DNA of 61,267 nt, from contig JAOAGY010000023.1 of assembly GCA_026415505.1 (NCBI GenBank), positions 1-61,267 of the forward strand. Direction: 5' to 3'. Position numbers and translations under genes: made by a program. Below the pieces are notes generated by a model, which was not told where the DNA came from, ran no database searches, and saw only the letters and a list, made by a program, of their open reading frames with translations. This stretch comes from Chlorobiota bacterium (GTDB taxonomy: Bacteria > Bacteroidota > Ignavibacteria > Kapaibacteriales > NICIL-2). Positions within the stretch are counted from its first letter, which is position 1. Each line of letters opens with the position of its first letter. Below are positions 1-8,978 of the stretch, piece after piece.

Positions 1-482
1 GGAGTGGCGTAGTGTTCCAGCCGACATCGAGCACCCCCGATCGCATGCCACTGCTCGACGTCGGCGGCGAGCACTGCAATCGCACACGTCGGCATCGGAT
101 CGTGCGAGGTGCCGGTCAATTCATCGAGCAGCTCGCTCATCGAAGGATTGTGCCCGACGAGTGCGACTGCTGTCCACTTGTCCGGCAGCGACCATACCAC
201 CGACAGCAGCTCATCGAGCGACGGCAAATAGAGCTTCTGCTCGTACTCGATCGCTGGCGGAACGCCGTCCCACGCTTCGACGATCGCCTCGGCTGTTCGA
301 CGCGTGCGACGCGACGGACTTGCGACGACACGATCGAGCGCAGGTGTCACCCGGCGAAGCCATCGCCCCATCCGCTGGGCATCGCGCAGACCGCGTTCTG
401 TCAGTTCGCGCTCGAAGTCGGGAACGGGCGTTTTCTCGGCAGGAACTGCCTTTGCGTGTCGAACGAGGACGAGTCGTTTCAT
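1..482 (-). CDS. sixA: Phosphohistidine phosphatase SixA (3' end beyond window)
   Basis: The frame begins with an ATG at 480-482 and stays open to the window edge, giving about 160 residues, close to the full length of SixA proteins. The N-terminus reads MKRLVLVRHAKA, the RHG-type motif of the histidine phosphatase superfamily with the catalytic His. VGHNPSMSELL further on carries the second conserved His of the family. SixA removes phosphate from histidine-phosphorylated proteins in the cytoplasm. The start codon overlaps the stop of the upstream patatin gene by 4 nt (ATGA), so translation is probably coupled. The C-terminus is not visible. Confidence 0.85.
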   Translation of the reverse strand, partial: MKRLVLVRHAKAVPAEKTPVPDFERELTERGLRDAQRMGRWLRRVTPALDRVVASPSRRTRRTAEAIVEAWDGVPPAIEYEQKLYLPSLDELLSVVWSLPDKWTAVALVGHNPSMSELLDELTGTSHDPMPTCAIAVLAADVEQWHAIGGARCRLEHYAT

Positions 483-3106
483 TGGATTCGCATACCGATG
501 CTGAAATACCCAAGCACAGGTCCGAACGTCTCGTGCAAGGGCGAGCCACGGAAGTAAAACGCACGACCGAGCGAAAAACGTGCCGGTCCGATCGGCGTAT
601 CGAACGCCAGTGCAAGCCCGATGCCGTGCTTCAAGTTGTCGAGCTTGATCGCCTGTACTTGCTGCCACACCGCACCGAGATCGTACCGCCCCGATAGATA
701 CGTCGGGAAAATAACGTCCCACGGCAGGCGAATCCGGTATTCGAGTTGCGTCAACAGAAGCTGCCTGCCGCGTTCTTCTTCTTCGCGCATGCCGTAGAAC
801 AGGTCTTCGCCGCCGAGATTGAACGACTCCGGCAGCGGCAACGTTGCTGCAGCGATACCAAAGCGTACCGACCAGCGCACGACGTGCCCCGTAGCAACTG
901 GTGTCGTCAGGCGTAACATCGCATCGGTTTTGAAAAACTGCAACCAGCCAGGACGATCGAGAATTGTCCGCTCGATCGCAAGCCGCAGGTACCGACCGCG
1001 CGTGGGAAAATCGGCGCGATCTTCGTCGTCAAGCGTCGTGCTCCATCCCAACGCGAGCAGGGGCATCATCGCACGCGATGTCGTGAAGTCGCCGAGCTGG
1101 AAACTGCGCTGGTATTCGTAGCGCAGCGATACCGCGACCTTGCCGAGTGTTTCGACGTTACTGCCGACCGCTGCCCGTACACCCAAATGCTGTTCGATGC
1201 GTTCGCCATCGCGGAGCCGTTCGTATCGGTTCGACGGAAGGTCGCTCACCGGGCGATAGAGGTAAATGTTGCGCGAGTCCCAGTACAGCTCTGCACTGGC
1301 AGTCCAGTAGCTTTCGAGGATACGTGGGATGTCGGCGCGCAGCGATGCGATGCTGTTGCGCCCACCGCCGCCGATGCGAAGCGTCGCTCGAACACCGCTC
1401 GATGCCACGTTGAGATCGGCGATTTCGAGCGTCGGCTGAACGTTCCGCTCGTTGTCGATACGTCCGCCGAGGCGCAACACCTGGCTGCCGCGTTCGCGCA
1501 CGCTGATGGTGAGCGCAACGGCATCGCTTGTGAGATCGAGATACCGCGCCGATAGCCGGACGCTGCTGAAAAGATCGGTCGCGAGCAGCCGTTCCCAGCT
1601 CTCGATTAATGCATCGGTGCGAAGCGGCGCACGCTGCTCGACGGCAAGTTCGCGGCGCACCATCAAATCCGTCGCGCTGCGATTGCCGACCAGTTCCACT
1701 GCAACAAGTCGCCCGCTGTCGAGCGCCACATCGAGGACCCCACGCACAGAATCGAAATCGCACCGCAGTCGCGCCATGGCAAAGCCCTCTCTTCGCAAGC
1801 GACGCTGCACGACCTGGCGGAGTGAATCTGCCAGCCACTGCGACCAGTACCGCCCCACAAGCGACCGCAGCGATGCACCGAGCGTCGAATCGCCTGTACG
1901 TACAGCGACAATCCGCCGCGACGGCAGTGGCTCGATCGTCATTTCGCCATCGCTCCGTGTGCGGCATTCGACGGCGCCGTAGGTTTCGATGCTGCGTATC
2001 ACCATTGCGGCATCGTCGCGCCAGCGATCGAGCAAGGCTTCGTGCCAATTGGCAGCGAGCCATGCGGGATCGTTTCGGCTCGACCGTCCCAGTCGCTGTG
2101 CAACCGCCGCACGCCGACGACGCTCGAGTTCGGCGCGGAGCTGCCCGACTGCCTGCCGACATGCCCGCTCGCCTTCGGCAATGAGCGTGTCGAAACGTGA
2201 AAAATCGAGCGTGCTGTGCTCGCCGAGCGCCGGCACGATCGTCAGCCATGCTTGGTTCTCTGCCGTCGCATTGACGTGCTGCATCATGAGCGTGACGACT
2301 TGATCGGCAATGTTCCAGGGTTTGTCGAGCGCCGTCTGCGGAAGGAGCGGAGAGGTGGTGTTGGCAGCGACGACGAGATCGGTGCGAAATTCCTCGCGCG
2401 CGATTGCGACAGGAATGTTCGCCAGCAAGCCACCATCGACAAAGACCGAGGAATCGAACCGCACCGGCGAGTAGCGCAGCGGGAACGTACTGCTGGCGCG
2501 AACGGCTGCTGCAACGTCGCCCGATCGTAAGACAACCGTTTCGCCGCGTACCAGGTCCGTTGCGACGGCGCGGAACGGCACTCGAAGGTGGTCGAAATCG
2601 CCGTCGCACTGATACGGTGCACGCCAGAACAATTCCGCCAAGAGCATCTCCAATCGCTGTCCCGTGCTGACCGCTTCGGGAACGAGTGGGCGGAAATCCT
2701 CCATGCGCACGGTGAAGATCGTGCGGTCGTACTCGGCTTTTTGATCGAGAAACAGATCGCCCCGCGAGCGTTCGTCCCCGAGCTTGAACAACTCGCCCCA
2801 CTGGATCGTCCGAACGAGCGAATCGATCTCATCGGCGGAATAGCCCGCACACCAGAGCGCCCCGATCACCGCACCGATGCTCGTGCCGACAACGGCAGAT
2901 GGATAGAGTCGCTCACGTTCGAGAACACGCAGAACGCCGATTTGCGCGATGCCACGCGCTCCCCCGCCGCTCAAGACGAGCACCCAGCGCGGCTGTGCGA
3001 CAGTACGCTCGTCGAGCACGACACTTTCGACAGGCGGGTCGCTCCGTGCTATCAGCGACAGGCACCCCAACGAGACGGCAACGACTGTGTTAGCGACGAG
3101 CCTCAT
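479..3106 (-). CDS. Patatin-like phospholipase with POTRA and outer-membrane barrel (type Vd autotransporter-like)
   Basis: This 875-residue protein starts with a signal peptide (residues 1-22). A patatin lipase domain follows: the glycine-rich oxyanion loop SGGGARG at 46-52, the nucleophile elbow GTSIG with Ser76, and the DGG motif with Asp224 forming the Ser-Asp dyad. Residues about 467-537 look like one POTRA domain (LVAVELVGNRS onwards). Residues about 543-875 alternate as beta strands typical of a BamA/Omp85-type barrel. Patatin-POTRA-barrel is the order of PlpD/FplA type Vd secretion proteins, which place the lipase at the cell surface. The gene lies in a minus-strand run, overlapping the SDR gene by 17 nt and sixA by 4 nt. 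Lipid substrate unknown. Confidence 0.9.
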   Translation of the reverse strand: MRLVANTVVAVSLGCLSLIARSDPPVESVVLDERTVAQPRWVLVLSGGGARGIAQIGVLRVLERERLYPSAVVGTSIGAVIGALWCAGYSADEIDSLVRTIQWGELFKLGDERSRGDLFLDQKAEYDRTIFTVRMEDFRPLVPEAVSTGQRLEMLLAELFWRAPYQCDGDFDHLRVPFRAVATDLVRGETVVLRSGDVAAAVRASSTFPLRYSPVRFDSSVFVDGGLLANIPVAIAREEFRTDLVVAANTTSPLLPQTALDKPWNIADQVVTLMMQHVNATAENQAWLTIVPALGEHSTLDFSRFDTLIAEGERACRQAVGQLRAELERRRRAAVAQRLGRSSRNDPAWLAANWHEALLDRWRDDAAMVIRSIETYGAVECRTRSDGEMTIEPLPSRRIVAVRTGDSTLGASLRSLVGRYWSQWLADSLRQVVQRRLRREGFAMARLRCDFDSVRGVLDVALDSGRLVAVELVGNRSATDLMVRRELAVEQRAPLRTDALIESWERLLATDLFSSVRLSARYLDLTSDAVALTISVRERGSQVLRLGGRIDNERNVQPTLEIADLNVASSGVRATLRIGGGGRNSIASLRADIPRILESYWTASAELYWDSRNIYLYRPVSDLPSNRYERLRDGERIEQHLGVRAAVGSNVETLGKVAVSLRYEYQRSFQLGDFTTSRAMMPLLALGWSTTLDDEDRADFPTRGRYLRLAIERTILDRPGWLQFFKTDAMLRLTTPVATGHVVRWSVRFGIAAATLPLPESFNLGGEDLFYGMREEEERGRQLLLTQLEYRIRLPWDVIFPTYLSGRYDLGAVWQQVQAIKLDNLKHGIGLALAFDTPIGPARFSLGRAFYFRGSPLHETFGPVLGYFSIGMRIQ

Positions 3107-3977
3107 AAGCTTGGCGCATGCCCAAAAGAAGCGGTAGCATTGCTTGTTCGTACTCGCGGCGACTTCGCAGCGCCATTTGGACGAGCTGCTCGGAACCCTC
3201 GTGCGTCAACACATCGCGCCCCGGTGGCGATTCGATGACCTCGACGATCTGCCGTGCAATGTCGGCAGCCTTCATCATCCGCTGCAACGGCGCTCGCGGT
3301 ATGCCGCGATCGTGCGCGATCGTGCGCGATCGTGCGATCCCCTCGGCGAATAGCTCGCCGATCGGCGAACCTTCGGTCACTTGTGCCCACTCGGTTTCGA
3401 CACCCGACGGACAAACGACCGTCGCTTCGACGCCCGTTTCGACAAGCTCGGTTCGCAGCGCTGCGATGAAACCGACGACGGCATGTTTGGCTGCGACGTA
3501 TGCCGCATTGAAGGGATAGGCGATCTTGCCGACGATGCTCGACACCGCAACGATATGACCGCGCCGCTGCGCTTTCATGACGGGCAATGCCGGACGTACC
3601 AGATACCACAACTGGTACACGTTCACAGCGAACATCGAGTGGAGCTGTTCGGTGGTTGTGTCTTCGACGGCAGCGCAGTGTCCCCGACCGGCGTTGGCGA
3701 CGAGGACATCGAGCCGCCCGCCGAAGCGATCGAGCGTCTGCTCGACGAACGCAGTCGCTTCCGACTCGACCGAGACATCCGCAACGACATCGAGCACATC
3801 GGCACCGCGCGATCGGGCACGAGCGGCAATCTCCGCCAGGCGATCGGCTCTCCGTGCGCAGAGTGCAAGCCGTGCGCCGCGTTCGGCAATCAGTTCGGCA
3901 AGTGCTACGCCGATACCGGACGACGCGCCGGTGATTGCAACGACCGTCTCCGGACCGAGAGATATGGCGTTGTTCAT
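3090..3977 (-). CDS. Short-chain dehydrogenase/reductase (SDR) family oxidoreductase
   Basis: This is a 295-residue classical SDR. TGASSGIG near the N-terminus binds the NAD(P) cofactor, ANAG stabilises the central sheet, and the catalytic Ser (AVSSIVG) and Tyr-x3-Lys (YVAAK) are present. The C-terminal 80 residues extend beyond the core and resemble SDRs acting on lipid or acyl substrates, but the substrate cannot be named. It lies 40 nt after the acylphosphatase stop and overlaps the patatin start by 17 nt, so it is probably one transcript with both. The coding region contains three tandem copies of a 10-bp unit (3306-3335), whose expansion or contraction would shift the frame. Confidence 0.88.
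   Translation of the reverse strand: MNNAISLGPETVVAITGASSGIGVALAELIAERGARLALCARRADRLAEIAARARSRGADVLDVVADVSVESEATAFVEQTLDRFGGRLDVLVANAGRGHCAAVEDTTTEQLHSMFAVNVYQLWYLVRPALPVMKAQRRGHIVAVSSIVGKIAYPFNAAYVAAKHAVVGFIAALRTELVETGVEATVVCPSGVETEWAQVTEGSPIGELFAEGIARSRTIAHDRGIPRAPLQRMMKAADIARQIVEVIESPPGRDVLTHEGSEQLVQMALRSRREYEQAMLPLLLGMRQAYEARR
3306..3335. repeat. Three tandem copies of a 10-bp unit inside the SDR gene
   Basis: The unit gcgatcgtgc occurs three times without interruption. It encodes part of the segment ARSRTIAHDRG. The period is not a multiple of three, so loss or gain of one copy would change the reading frame. Confidence 0.85.
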
Positions 3978-4017
3978 GCGTCAGTGCGGGAAATATGTTC
4001 GACACCGGAAAGAAACG

Positions 4018-4302
4018 CTACCGAGCGATGCGAAAATCGTGAAAGCGTCCGCTCGGCTCGGTCCATTCGATGCTGGCACGCTCGACGACCGCATGCGGCG
4101 GACCTTGTCGGCACAGGTCGTAGAAGCGCTCGATCGAAGCGCGTGGACCTTCGACGTCGGCAATAACTGTTCTCCCGTCTTCGGCGTTTCGAACCATTCC
4201 GGTCAATCCCAATTCCACAGCCGCACGGTAGGCGAACATGCGGAAGCCGACGCCCTGCACGCGACCGTGTACGACGATTCGTGCCGCGGCTCGATCGTTC
4301 AT
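4018..4302 (-). CDS. acyP: Acylphosphatase
   Basis: This 94-residue protein has the acylphosphatase signature VHGRVQGVGFR, including the phosphate-binding Arg, and the catalytic Asn in MVRNAEDGRT. The family hydrolyses carboxyl-phosphate bonds of small acylphosphates in the cytoplasm. The frame is open further upstream, but residues before MNDRAAARI do not resemble the family and fall inside the VWA-OmpA gene. The ATG at 4302 is therefore chosen; it sits 2 nt after the upstream stop (TGAgaATG), indicating coupling. Length and motifs are standard. Confidence 0.9.
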   Translation of the reverse strand: MNDRAAARIVVHGRVQGVGFRMFAYRAAVELGLTGMVRNAEDGRTVIADVEGPRASIERFYDLCRQGPPHAVVERASIEWTEPSGRFHDFRIAR

Positions 4303-4304
4303 TC

Positions 4305-5666
4305 TCACTTGGCGACGATGACGACTTCCGTTCGGCGATTGAGCGACCGACCGAATTCGGTCGCATTGTCGGCGATCGGGCGTGTATCGCCGTAGCCGAC
4401 CGTTTGAATGCGCGACGGCGCGATGCCTTTCTTCTTGACCAAGTATTCCTTGACGCTTTCGGCACGCGCCTGCGATAGCCGCTGATTGAACCACTTTGCG
4501 CCGCGGTTGTCGGTGTGCCCTTCGACACGCACGACGACACGCGGATTGTTTTTCATGAACTGCGCCAGCACTTCGAGTTCGGGGACGCGGTCAGGAAGCT
4601 GGGCACTGGCTGTTTCGAAGAGCAGATTTTCGATGATGAGTTTGCGCCCGAGTTCGACGACCGGTATCGTCTTGCGCACCAATTCTTGCCGTCGCTGATT
4701 GAGAATCGCGACGTTGACCGAATCGGGAATCGCCGGCAGATCGGTGCGGTAGGTGATCGAAAAAAGATTGGTCAGTTGCGCCGAATAGGCATTGAGAATC
4801 CGCGCGAACGATTGCCCGATGTCGAACATCACGCCGCGTGTGGCTTTGGCGATCGTGTCGTACTGGGTCAGCACCATCGGCGCGATGCAGAACGTGCGGA
4901 GATTGGCGCGCTGGAGCATCTCGATGGCAGTTTGGGTGGTCAAGTCGGTGCGTCCATTGCCGTGCTCGCCGGCTTGATGATACGGTGCATCGGTGATCAA
5001 AATCGCGACACGGTTCGCCGACGGACGGAATTCGAGCTTGGTCGCTTGGCGCAGAGCTTCGAGCGCATTTTCCTTTTCGTCGAAACCGCCCCACGCACGC
5101 ACACGCGAGACCCAGCCGATGAACTCGTTGACGTCGCTGGTGAACGGATAGACCTTTTCGATCACGTCGGAAAAAAGCACCAGCGCCAGCCGGTAGTCAA
5201 TCCCACGTGCCAAGAGACTACGAACGAATTGTGCGATGTTGTCACGCACGGCGTTGATGTGAACTTGCATCGTCGCCGTCACATCGAGCACGACCACGAT
5301 GTCCACTGGCACCCGTTCTTTGACCGTGAGTTTGGCGACCGACAGTACCTGTTTTTCGACCCCGTTTTCCATGACGACCACATCGTCGGCACGGAGCGTA
5401 TCGAGCGGATCGCCGTTGGCATCGACCGCCTCGACGATCAAGCTGATTTCGGGATAGTACTTGATGTCGACGTTCTGGATCGTCAGGTGGAAGCGTTCGC
5501 TGCGCGGTCGGAGCTGGGTCTGGAGCAGCACTTGCTGCGGCTGAAGCGAATCGCCCTCGCTATCGCTTGCGGCGAGCACACCGAGCGGTAGTGTTGCGAC
5601 GAGCAACAGAGCGACTCGACACAGTCGTAGGGCGATCGCCGCATCGAACAGTGCACCGATGTTCAT
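4305..5666 (-). CDS. VWA domain protein with C-terminal OmpA-like peptidoglycan-binding domain
   Basis: The 453-residue product starts at ATG 5666, giving a signal peptide (RVALLLVATLPLGVLAA). A von Willebrand A domain occupies the middle, with MIDAS-like DVTATM in place of the usual DxSxS and a second acidic loop further on. The last 110 residues are an OmpA/MotB-type domain (GHTDNRGAKWFNQRLSQ, then SLNRRTEVVI), which binds peptidoglycan. The protein is probably periplasmic and anchors an extracytoplasmic von Willebrand domain to the cell wall. It heads the minus-strand set VWA-OmpA, acyP, SDR, patatin, sixA. A TAnnTTTG promoter element lies 46 nt upstream. Partner unknown. Confidence 0.85.
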   Translation of the reverse strand: MNIGALFDAAIALRLCRVALLLVATLPLGVLAASDSEGDSLQPQQVLLQTQLRPRSERFHLTIQNVDIKYYPEISLIVEAVDANGDPLDTLRADDVVVMENGVEKQVLSVAKLTVKERVPVDIVVVLDVTATMQVHINAVRDNIAQFVRSLLARGIDYRLALVLFSDVIEKVYPFTSDVNEFIGWVSRVRAWGGFDEKENALEALRQATKLEFRPSANRVAILITDAPYHQAGEHGNGRTDLTTQTAIEMLQRANLRTFCIAPMVLTQYDTIAKATRGVMFDIGQSFARILNAYSAQLTNLFSITYRTDLPAIPDSVNVAILNQRRQELVRKTIPVVELGRKLIIENLLFETASAQLPDRVPELEVLAQFMKNNPRVVVRVEGHTDNRGAKWFNQRLSQARAESVKEYLVKKKGIAPSRIQTVGYGDTRPIADNATEFGRSLNRRTEVVIVAK

Positions 5667-5711
5667 CGAACGATGGAAACGAAGGCGTGGTAAACCGATT
5701 GTCAAGGGTTG

Positions 5712-5719
5712 CAAAACTA
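5712..5719 (-). promoter_or_regulatory. Bacteroidota-type -7 promoter element for the VWA-OmpA operon
   Basis: Read on the minus strand this is TAGTTTTG, an exact match to TAnnTTTG, 46 nt before the ATG at 5666. No clear -33 TTTG is seen at the usual spacing. Confidence 0.5.
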
Positions 5720-5755
5720 CGGCGCTCGATGCTGCCCGCCAGGATTTCAAAACTG

Positions 5756-5784
5756 CATCGGGGCATGAAGTCCATGCCCCGATG
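5756..5784 (-). terminator. Hairpin terminator closing the barrel/GldM-like operon
   Basis: A perfect 12-bp inverted repeat (5756-5767 with 5773-5784, core GGGGCATG/CATGCCCC) has a 5-nt loop. On the minus strand it follows the stop at 5823 and is itself followed by a short T run (gcagttttg). This fits an intrinsic terminator for the genes from 11174 to 5823. It lies upstream of the VWA-OmpA promoter and separates the two operons. Confidence 0.75.
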
Positions 5785-5822
5785 AAATCAGCCTGCCAGT
5801 TGCGTGCTTTCGCGCACCAGTC

Positions 5823-7208
5823 TTAGCGAATCGTCAGCCGCAGCACCGGCGAAATCATGAAAAAGTTTTTGATTTCCCACGGGCGAGACTCGCTCCGCAG
5901 CGGCGTCGAATACTTGCCCTCCAAGTAAAGCCACTCGCCGATGAGCGGCACGTACGCGCGGGCGAACAGCATTTGGTTGGCATACTGCAACGTCACTCCG
6001 AACGGGAATGTCGATTGGCTGCGGTACTCGATCCGTGCGTAGAGCCAATCGGCAGCCGTCGTCGGATGATAGAGCTGCAACCCCGCAATATTGCGCACCA
6101 GTGCTGTGTCGCCTGTTTGCGGATTACGGCGATACGCCCACTCCTGGATTTCGGTGTAGCAAACTCCGAGATCGAAACGGAAGAAATTCTCTGGATGCTT
6201 CGGATCGAGCCACCAGTTGTAGAACAATGCTGCATTTCCCGTCGTGCGAAGCACCGGGATGACCGCCGTCGGATCGACGCCTGCAGTGCGTCGCAATTCG
6301 ACTTGCCGTTCCAGCGACGGTGTGTACTCCGCCCACGTGTCTTTATCAGCACGAGCACTGGTGTCGGGTCCTGCAATCGGAAATTCGACGTTGAACGTCA
6401 AGCCGAACTGCGGATGGAAGGGCGCATTGACATCGAGTCCGATCGAGGCTTTGCCGGGATTGGCGTTGAGCTGACGGGCTGGCAAAAAGCTAAGCAAGCG
6501 ATTTTCCAAGCCACCGCGCAAACGATACGCCCCACCCAAGCGGAGATTGATCAAGTACGGTATCGGCTTGCTGCTGACAGGGTCGGTGTTTTCGTACAGC
6601 GGACGTTGCAGGATGACGCGCGACTCGCCAGCGGACCAGAAGTGATAGCCGACGTTGTCCGTCCCGAGAATCGACCGTATCCAAAAACCGGTTCCACCGA
6701 TTTTGAGCGATTGCTCGAAGGCTGAAACCGAGATGGAATGCGCCACATCGGTCGGCAGCATAAAATCGGTGATGACGCGATACTGCCGTTCGGTCGGCGG
6801 CGACTCCGGCGGAATCTCTCGGTAGCAGTACGGACGCATCGGATCGCTGAGCGTACCGGCGAGCTTGCGCATGTAGGCGTCCACCTCGGAAGCGACGAAA
6901 TATTCCTCGCCGCACTCGACGAGCAGAATAGTGTAGTAGTCGTTCGGATCGCTTTTGGGCGCCGCGGTGATGACGATGTTCTGCATGTCGAGCTTTTCTT
7001 TGTCGCGCCCGTAGAGAATGAACGTCTGGCGAATTTGCAGTTGGAGATTCGGCTCGCACACACGCCACCGCGGGAAGTAGCGCACGATCTCCGGATCGAT
7101 CGTTTTGAGTGCTTGCATGATCGAGTCCCGTTCGGGGTCCTGCGCGCGCAGATCGAGCGTCAGTGCAAGCGCAACGACTACGGTCAAAAGTTCGAGTGCA
7201 CGCTTCAT
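5823..7208 (-). CDS. Predicted outer-membrane beta-barrel protein, paralogue of the next gene
   Basis: The product has 461 residues when started at MKRALELLTVV (ATG 7208), which gives a signal peptide ending near LRAQ; the open frame continues upstream but overlaps the neighbouring gene. The C-terminal part alternates polar and hydrophobic residues like a barrel. Its end (LFARAY, then STPLRSESRPWE) is similar to that of the 7220-8947 product (LFAQAW, then FAPLLRDPHEWE), so the two look paralogous. No named family was recognised. It lies 11 nt after the sister gene, is the last gene before the hairpin at 5756-5784, and is probably cotranscribed with the GldM-like gene. The function may be as an outer-membrane partner of that protein; this is inference. 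Confidence 0.7.
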   Translation of the reverse strand: MKRALELLTVVVALALTLDLRAQDPERDSIMQALKTIDPEIVRYFPRWRVCEPNLQLQIRQTFILYGRDKEKLDMQNIVITAAPKSDPNDYYTILLVECGEEYFVASEVDAYMRKLAGTLSDPMRPYCYREIPPESPPTERQYRVITDFMLPTDVAHSISVSAFEQSLKIGGTGFWIRSILGTDNVGYHFWSAGESRVILQRPLYENTDPVSSKPIPYLINLRLGGAYRLRGGLENRLLSFLPARQLNANPGKASIGLDVNAPFHPQFGLTFNVEFPIAGPDTSARADKDTWAEYTPSLERQVELRRTAGVDPTAVIPVLRTTGNAALFYNWWLDPKHPENFFRFDLGVCYTEIQEWAYRRNPQTGDTALVRNIAGLQLYHPTTAADWLYARIEYRSQSTFPFGVTLQYANQMLFARAYVPLIGEWLYLEGKYSTPLRSESRPWEIKNFFMISPVLRLTIR

Positions 7209-7219
7209 CGTTGACACGG

Positions 7220-8947
7220 TCAGAAGTTGTAAATGACGCGAACGGTCGGCAAAAACACACTGGCTGTTTCCCACTCGTGGGGATCGCGCAGCAACGGCGC
7301 GAAATACTGCCCATCGAAGCGCAGACCGATTTGCTGGGTGATCGGGATGAGCAACCACGCTTGTGCGAAAAGCGCGTCGTCGAAGTATTGCAATCCGAAG
7401 CCGTAGGGCGTCGTCACGCGGGTCGCCATGAAGTCGATGCGAGCCGAGACGCCGCCGACATAGCGCGTATCGGCAAGGAACCAGCGATCGACGGTGAACG
7501 ATGAATCCATTCTGACCACGCCACGACTGTCGATGAGCCGATAGCGTCCGGAGCCATTGTTGGCTTCCCACGTCTCGCGCGAGTAGATGGCACCGCCGAT
7601 GCGGAAGCGGAAGAAGTTGCCGCTATCGATCGCGATCGCGAACGTGTAGTGTGCTTGGGCGTTGAAACGAATCAGGTAGTCGTGTGCACGCGAGTAGCTT
7701 TCGCTCCGAACGACCGTATCGATGCCTTGCAATCTGCGTTCGGACGATTCGCCGCTTGCGAGCACACGCTGATGATCGGACTTCCGCGCATCGCCGAAAA
7801 CGTACGACGCGGCGATGTTGAACACGCCGGTGTTGGCATTGGTGATCTTGAGCGGGAAATCGAATGCGCCGTCGATTCCCCAGCCGGCATATGTCATCGT
7901 GCGACGAACGCCGAACGTTTGCGCCACCGACGACCATCCGCTGGTCGGAAGCACTACGCCCAAGCGGTTCGATCCCCAAATCGCATTGAGCGAGACTCTG
8001 TCGCTGAAAAACGACGGGTAGTTGACCGCATCGAGTCCGTAGCGCAATTCGACGCCGTACTTGGGCAGCGTTCGGTTGTACACGAAGCCTTCGCCGACGC
8101 TGCTCGGATCGCTCGGCGTGTAGTCGCGGTAGCTGATCAGGTCCGGACTGACCATCAATTCGCGACTGCGGAGGTAATCCATCGCCTGACCTTCGGTCGT
8201 GCGGACGTAGGTCGAGACGTCGTCTTCGCTGACCGCTAAGCTGATGCCGTAGAGCTTCGGAATGAACTGCTCGTCGCCGAGTCCTTGGGCTTCGGCGGTG
8301 ACGTTGATGCCTTCGGCTTCGCTCTGCTGGATGACGAAGTTGTAGAGGTACTCGTAGAGCGTTTTTGCCGGCGAACCTACTGGAGCTGCGCTCTGCCGCA
8401 GTTGCGTGTACGTGTAGATGTCACGCGGCGACGCCAGGACGTTCGCCAGCACGCGGCTTTCGCTGTTCGAGGTCAAGAGCGCGATGACTTTGAAGTCTTT
8501 GCCGGCAACGTAGCGCGTGGTCACCACGTAGGCGCGCTTGAACGTGTTGCATTCCCACTGCTTGCGAGCGACGGCGTACTTGGCGTAGTCGATGCATTCG
8601 CCGCGGAGAATGCGTTTGATTTCTTCGTCGTCCTGCAGAGCGCTCAAATCCGCTGCACAGCCGAGTTCAGCGACCTTGTCGTCGATCTGCGTCTGCCGTG
8701 CAGGGCTGCATGATTTTGCTGTTTCGGTGATGACCGGTTCGGGATTGAGAAGTTGCGTGACGCCTTTCATCGTTTCGGCGTCGAGCTGGAAGATCGAGAT
8801 GTTGCCGTACCGGTAGTTTTTGAACTTGCTCATGATCGAGCGCAGTTGTGCATCGCTGGTCTGCGTGCGCGCGTGGTAGTCCACTACTGCCAGCAGAATC
8901 GCGTATCCGACAACTGCGCACACCGAGTGCGCCAGCGCACGTTTCAT
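7220..8947 (-). CDS. Predicted outer-membrane beta-barrel protein with N-terminal periplasmic region
   Basis: The product has 575 residues from ATG 8947, with a ggagg Shine-Dalgarno-like site 9 nt upstream, unusually clear for this window. An N-terminal hydrophobic segment (VCAVVGYAILLAVVDYHA) acts as signal peptide or anchor. About 250 mostly soluble residues contain several cysteines, and the last 300 residues look like a barrel ending in YNF, a terminal aromatic typical of outer-membrane proteins. It sits between the GldM-like gene (31 nt upstream) and its smaller paralogue (11 nt downstream). Family not recognised. The constant spacing and shared strand suggest one complex, perhaps linked to type IX secretion or another envelope machine. 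Confidence 0.7.
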   Translation of the reverse strand: MKRALAHSVCAVVGYAILLAVVDYHARTQTSDAQLRSIMSKFKNYRYGNISIFQLDAETMKGVTQLLNPEPVITETAKSCSPARQTQIDDKVAELGCAADLSALQDDEEIKRILRGECIDYAKYAVARKQWECNTFKRAYVVTTRYVAGKDFKVIALLTSNSESRVLANVLASPRDIYTYTQLRQSAAPVGSPAKTLYEYLYNFVIQQSEAEGINVTAEAQGLGDEQFIPKLYGISLAVSEDDVSTYVRTTEGQAMDYLRSRELMVSPDLISYRDYTPSDPSSVGEGFVYNRTLPKYGVELRYGLDAVNYPSFFSDRVSLNAIWGSNRLGVVLPTSGWSSVAQTFGVRRTMTYAGWGIDGAFDFPLKITNANTGVFNIAASYVFGDARKSDHQRVLASGESSERRLQGIDTVVRSESYSRAHDYLIRFNAQAHYTFAIAIDSGNFFRFRIGGAIYSRETWEANNGSGRYRLIDSRGVVRMDSSFTVDRWFLADTRYVGGVSARIDFMATRVTTPYGFGLQYFDDALFAQAWLLIPITQQIGLRFDGQYFAPLLRDPHEWETASVFLPTVRVIYNF

Positions 8948-8978
8948 TCGGTCGGTCCTCCAGTGATTTGTGTCCACA

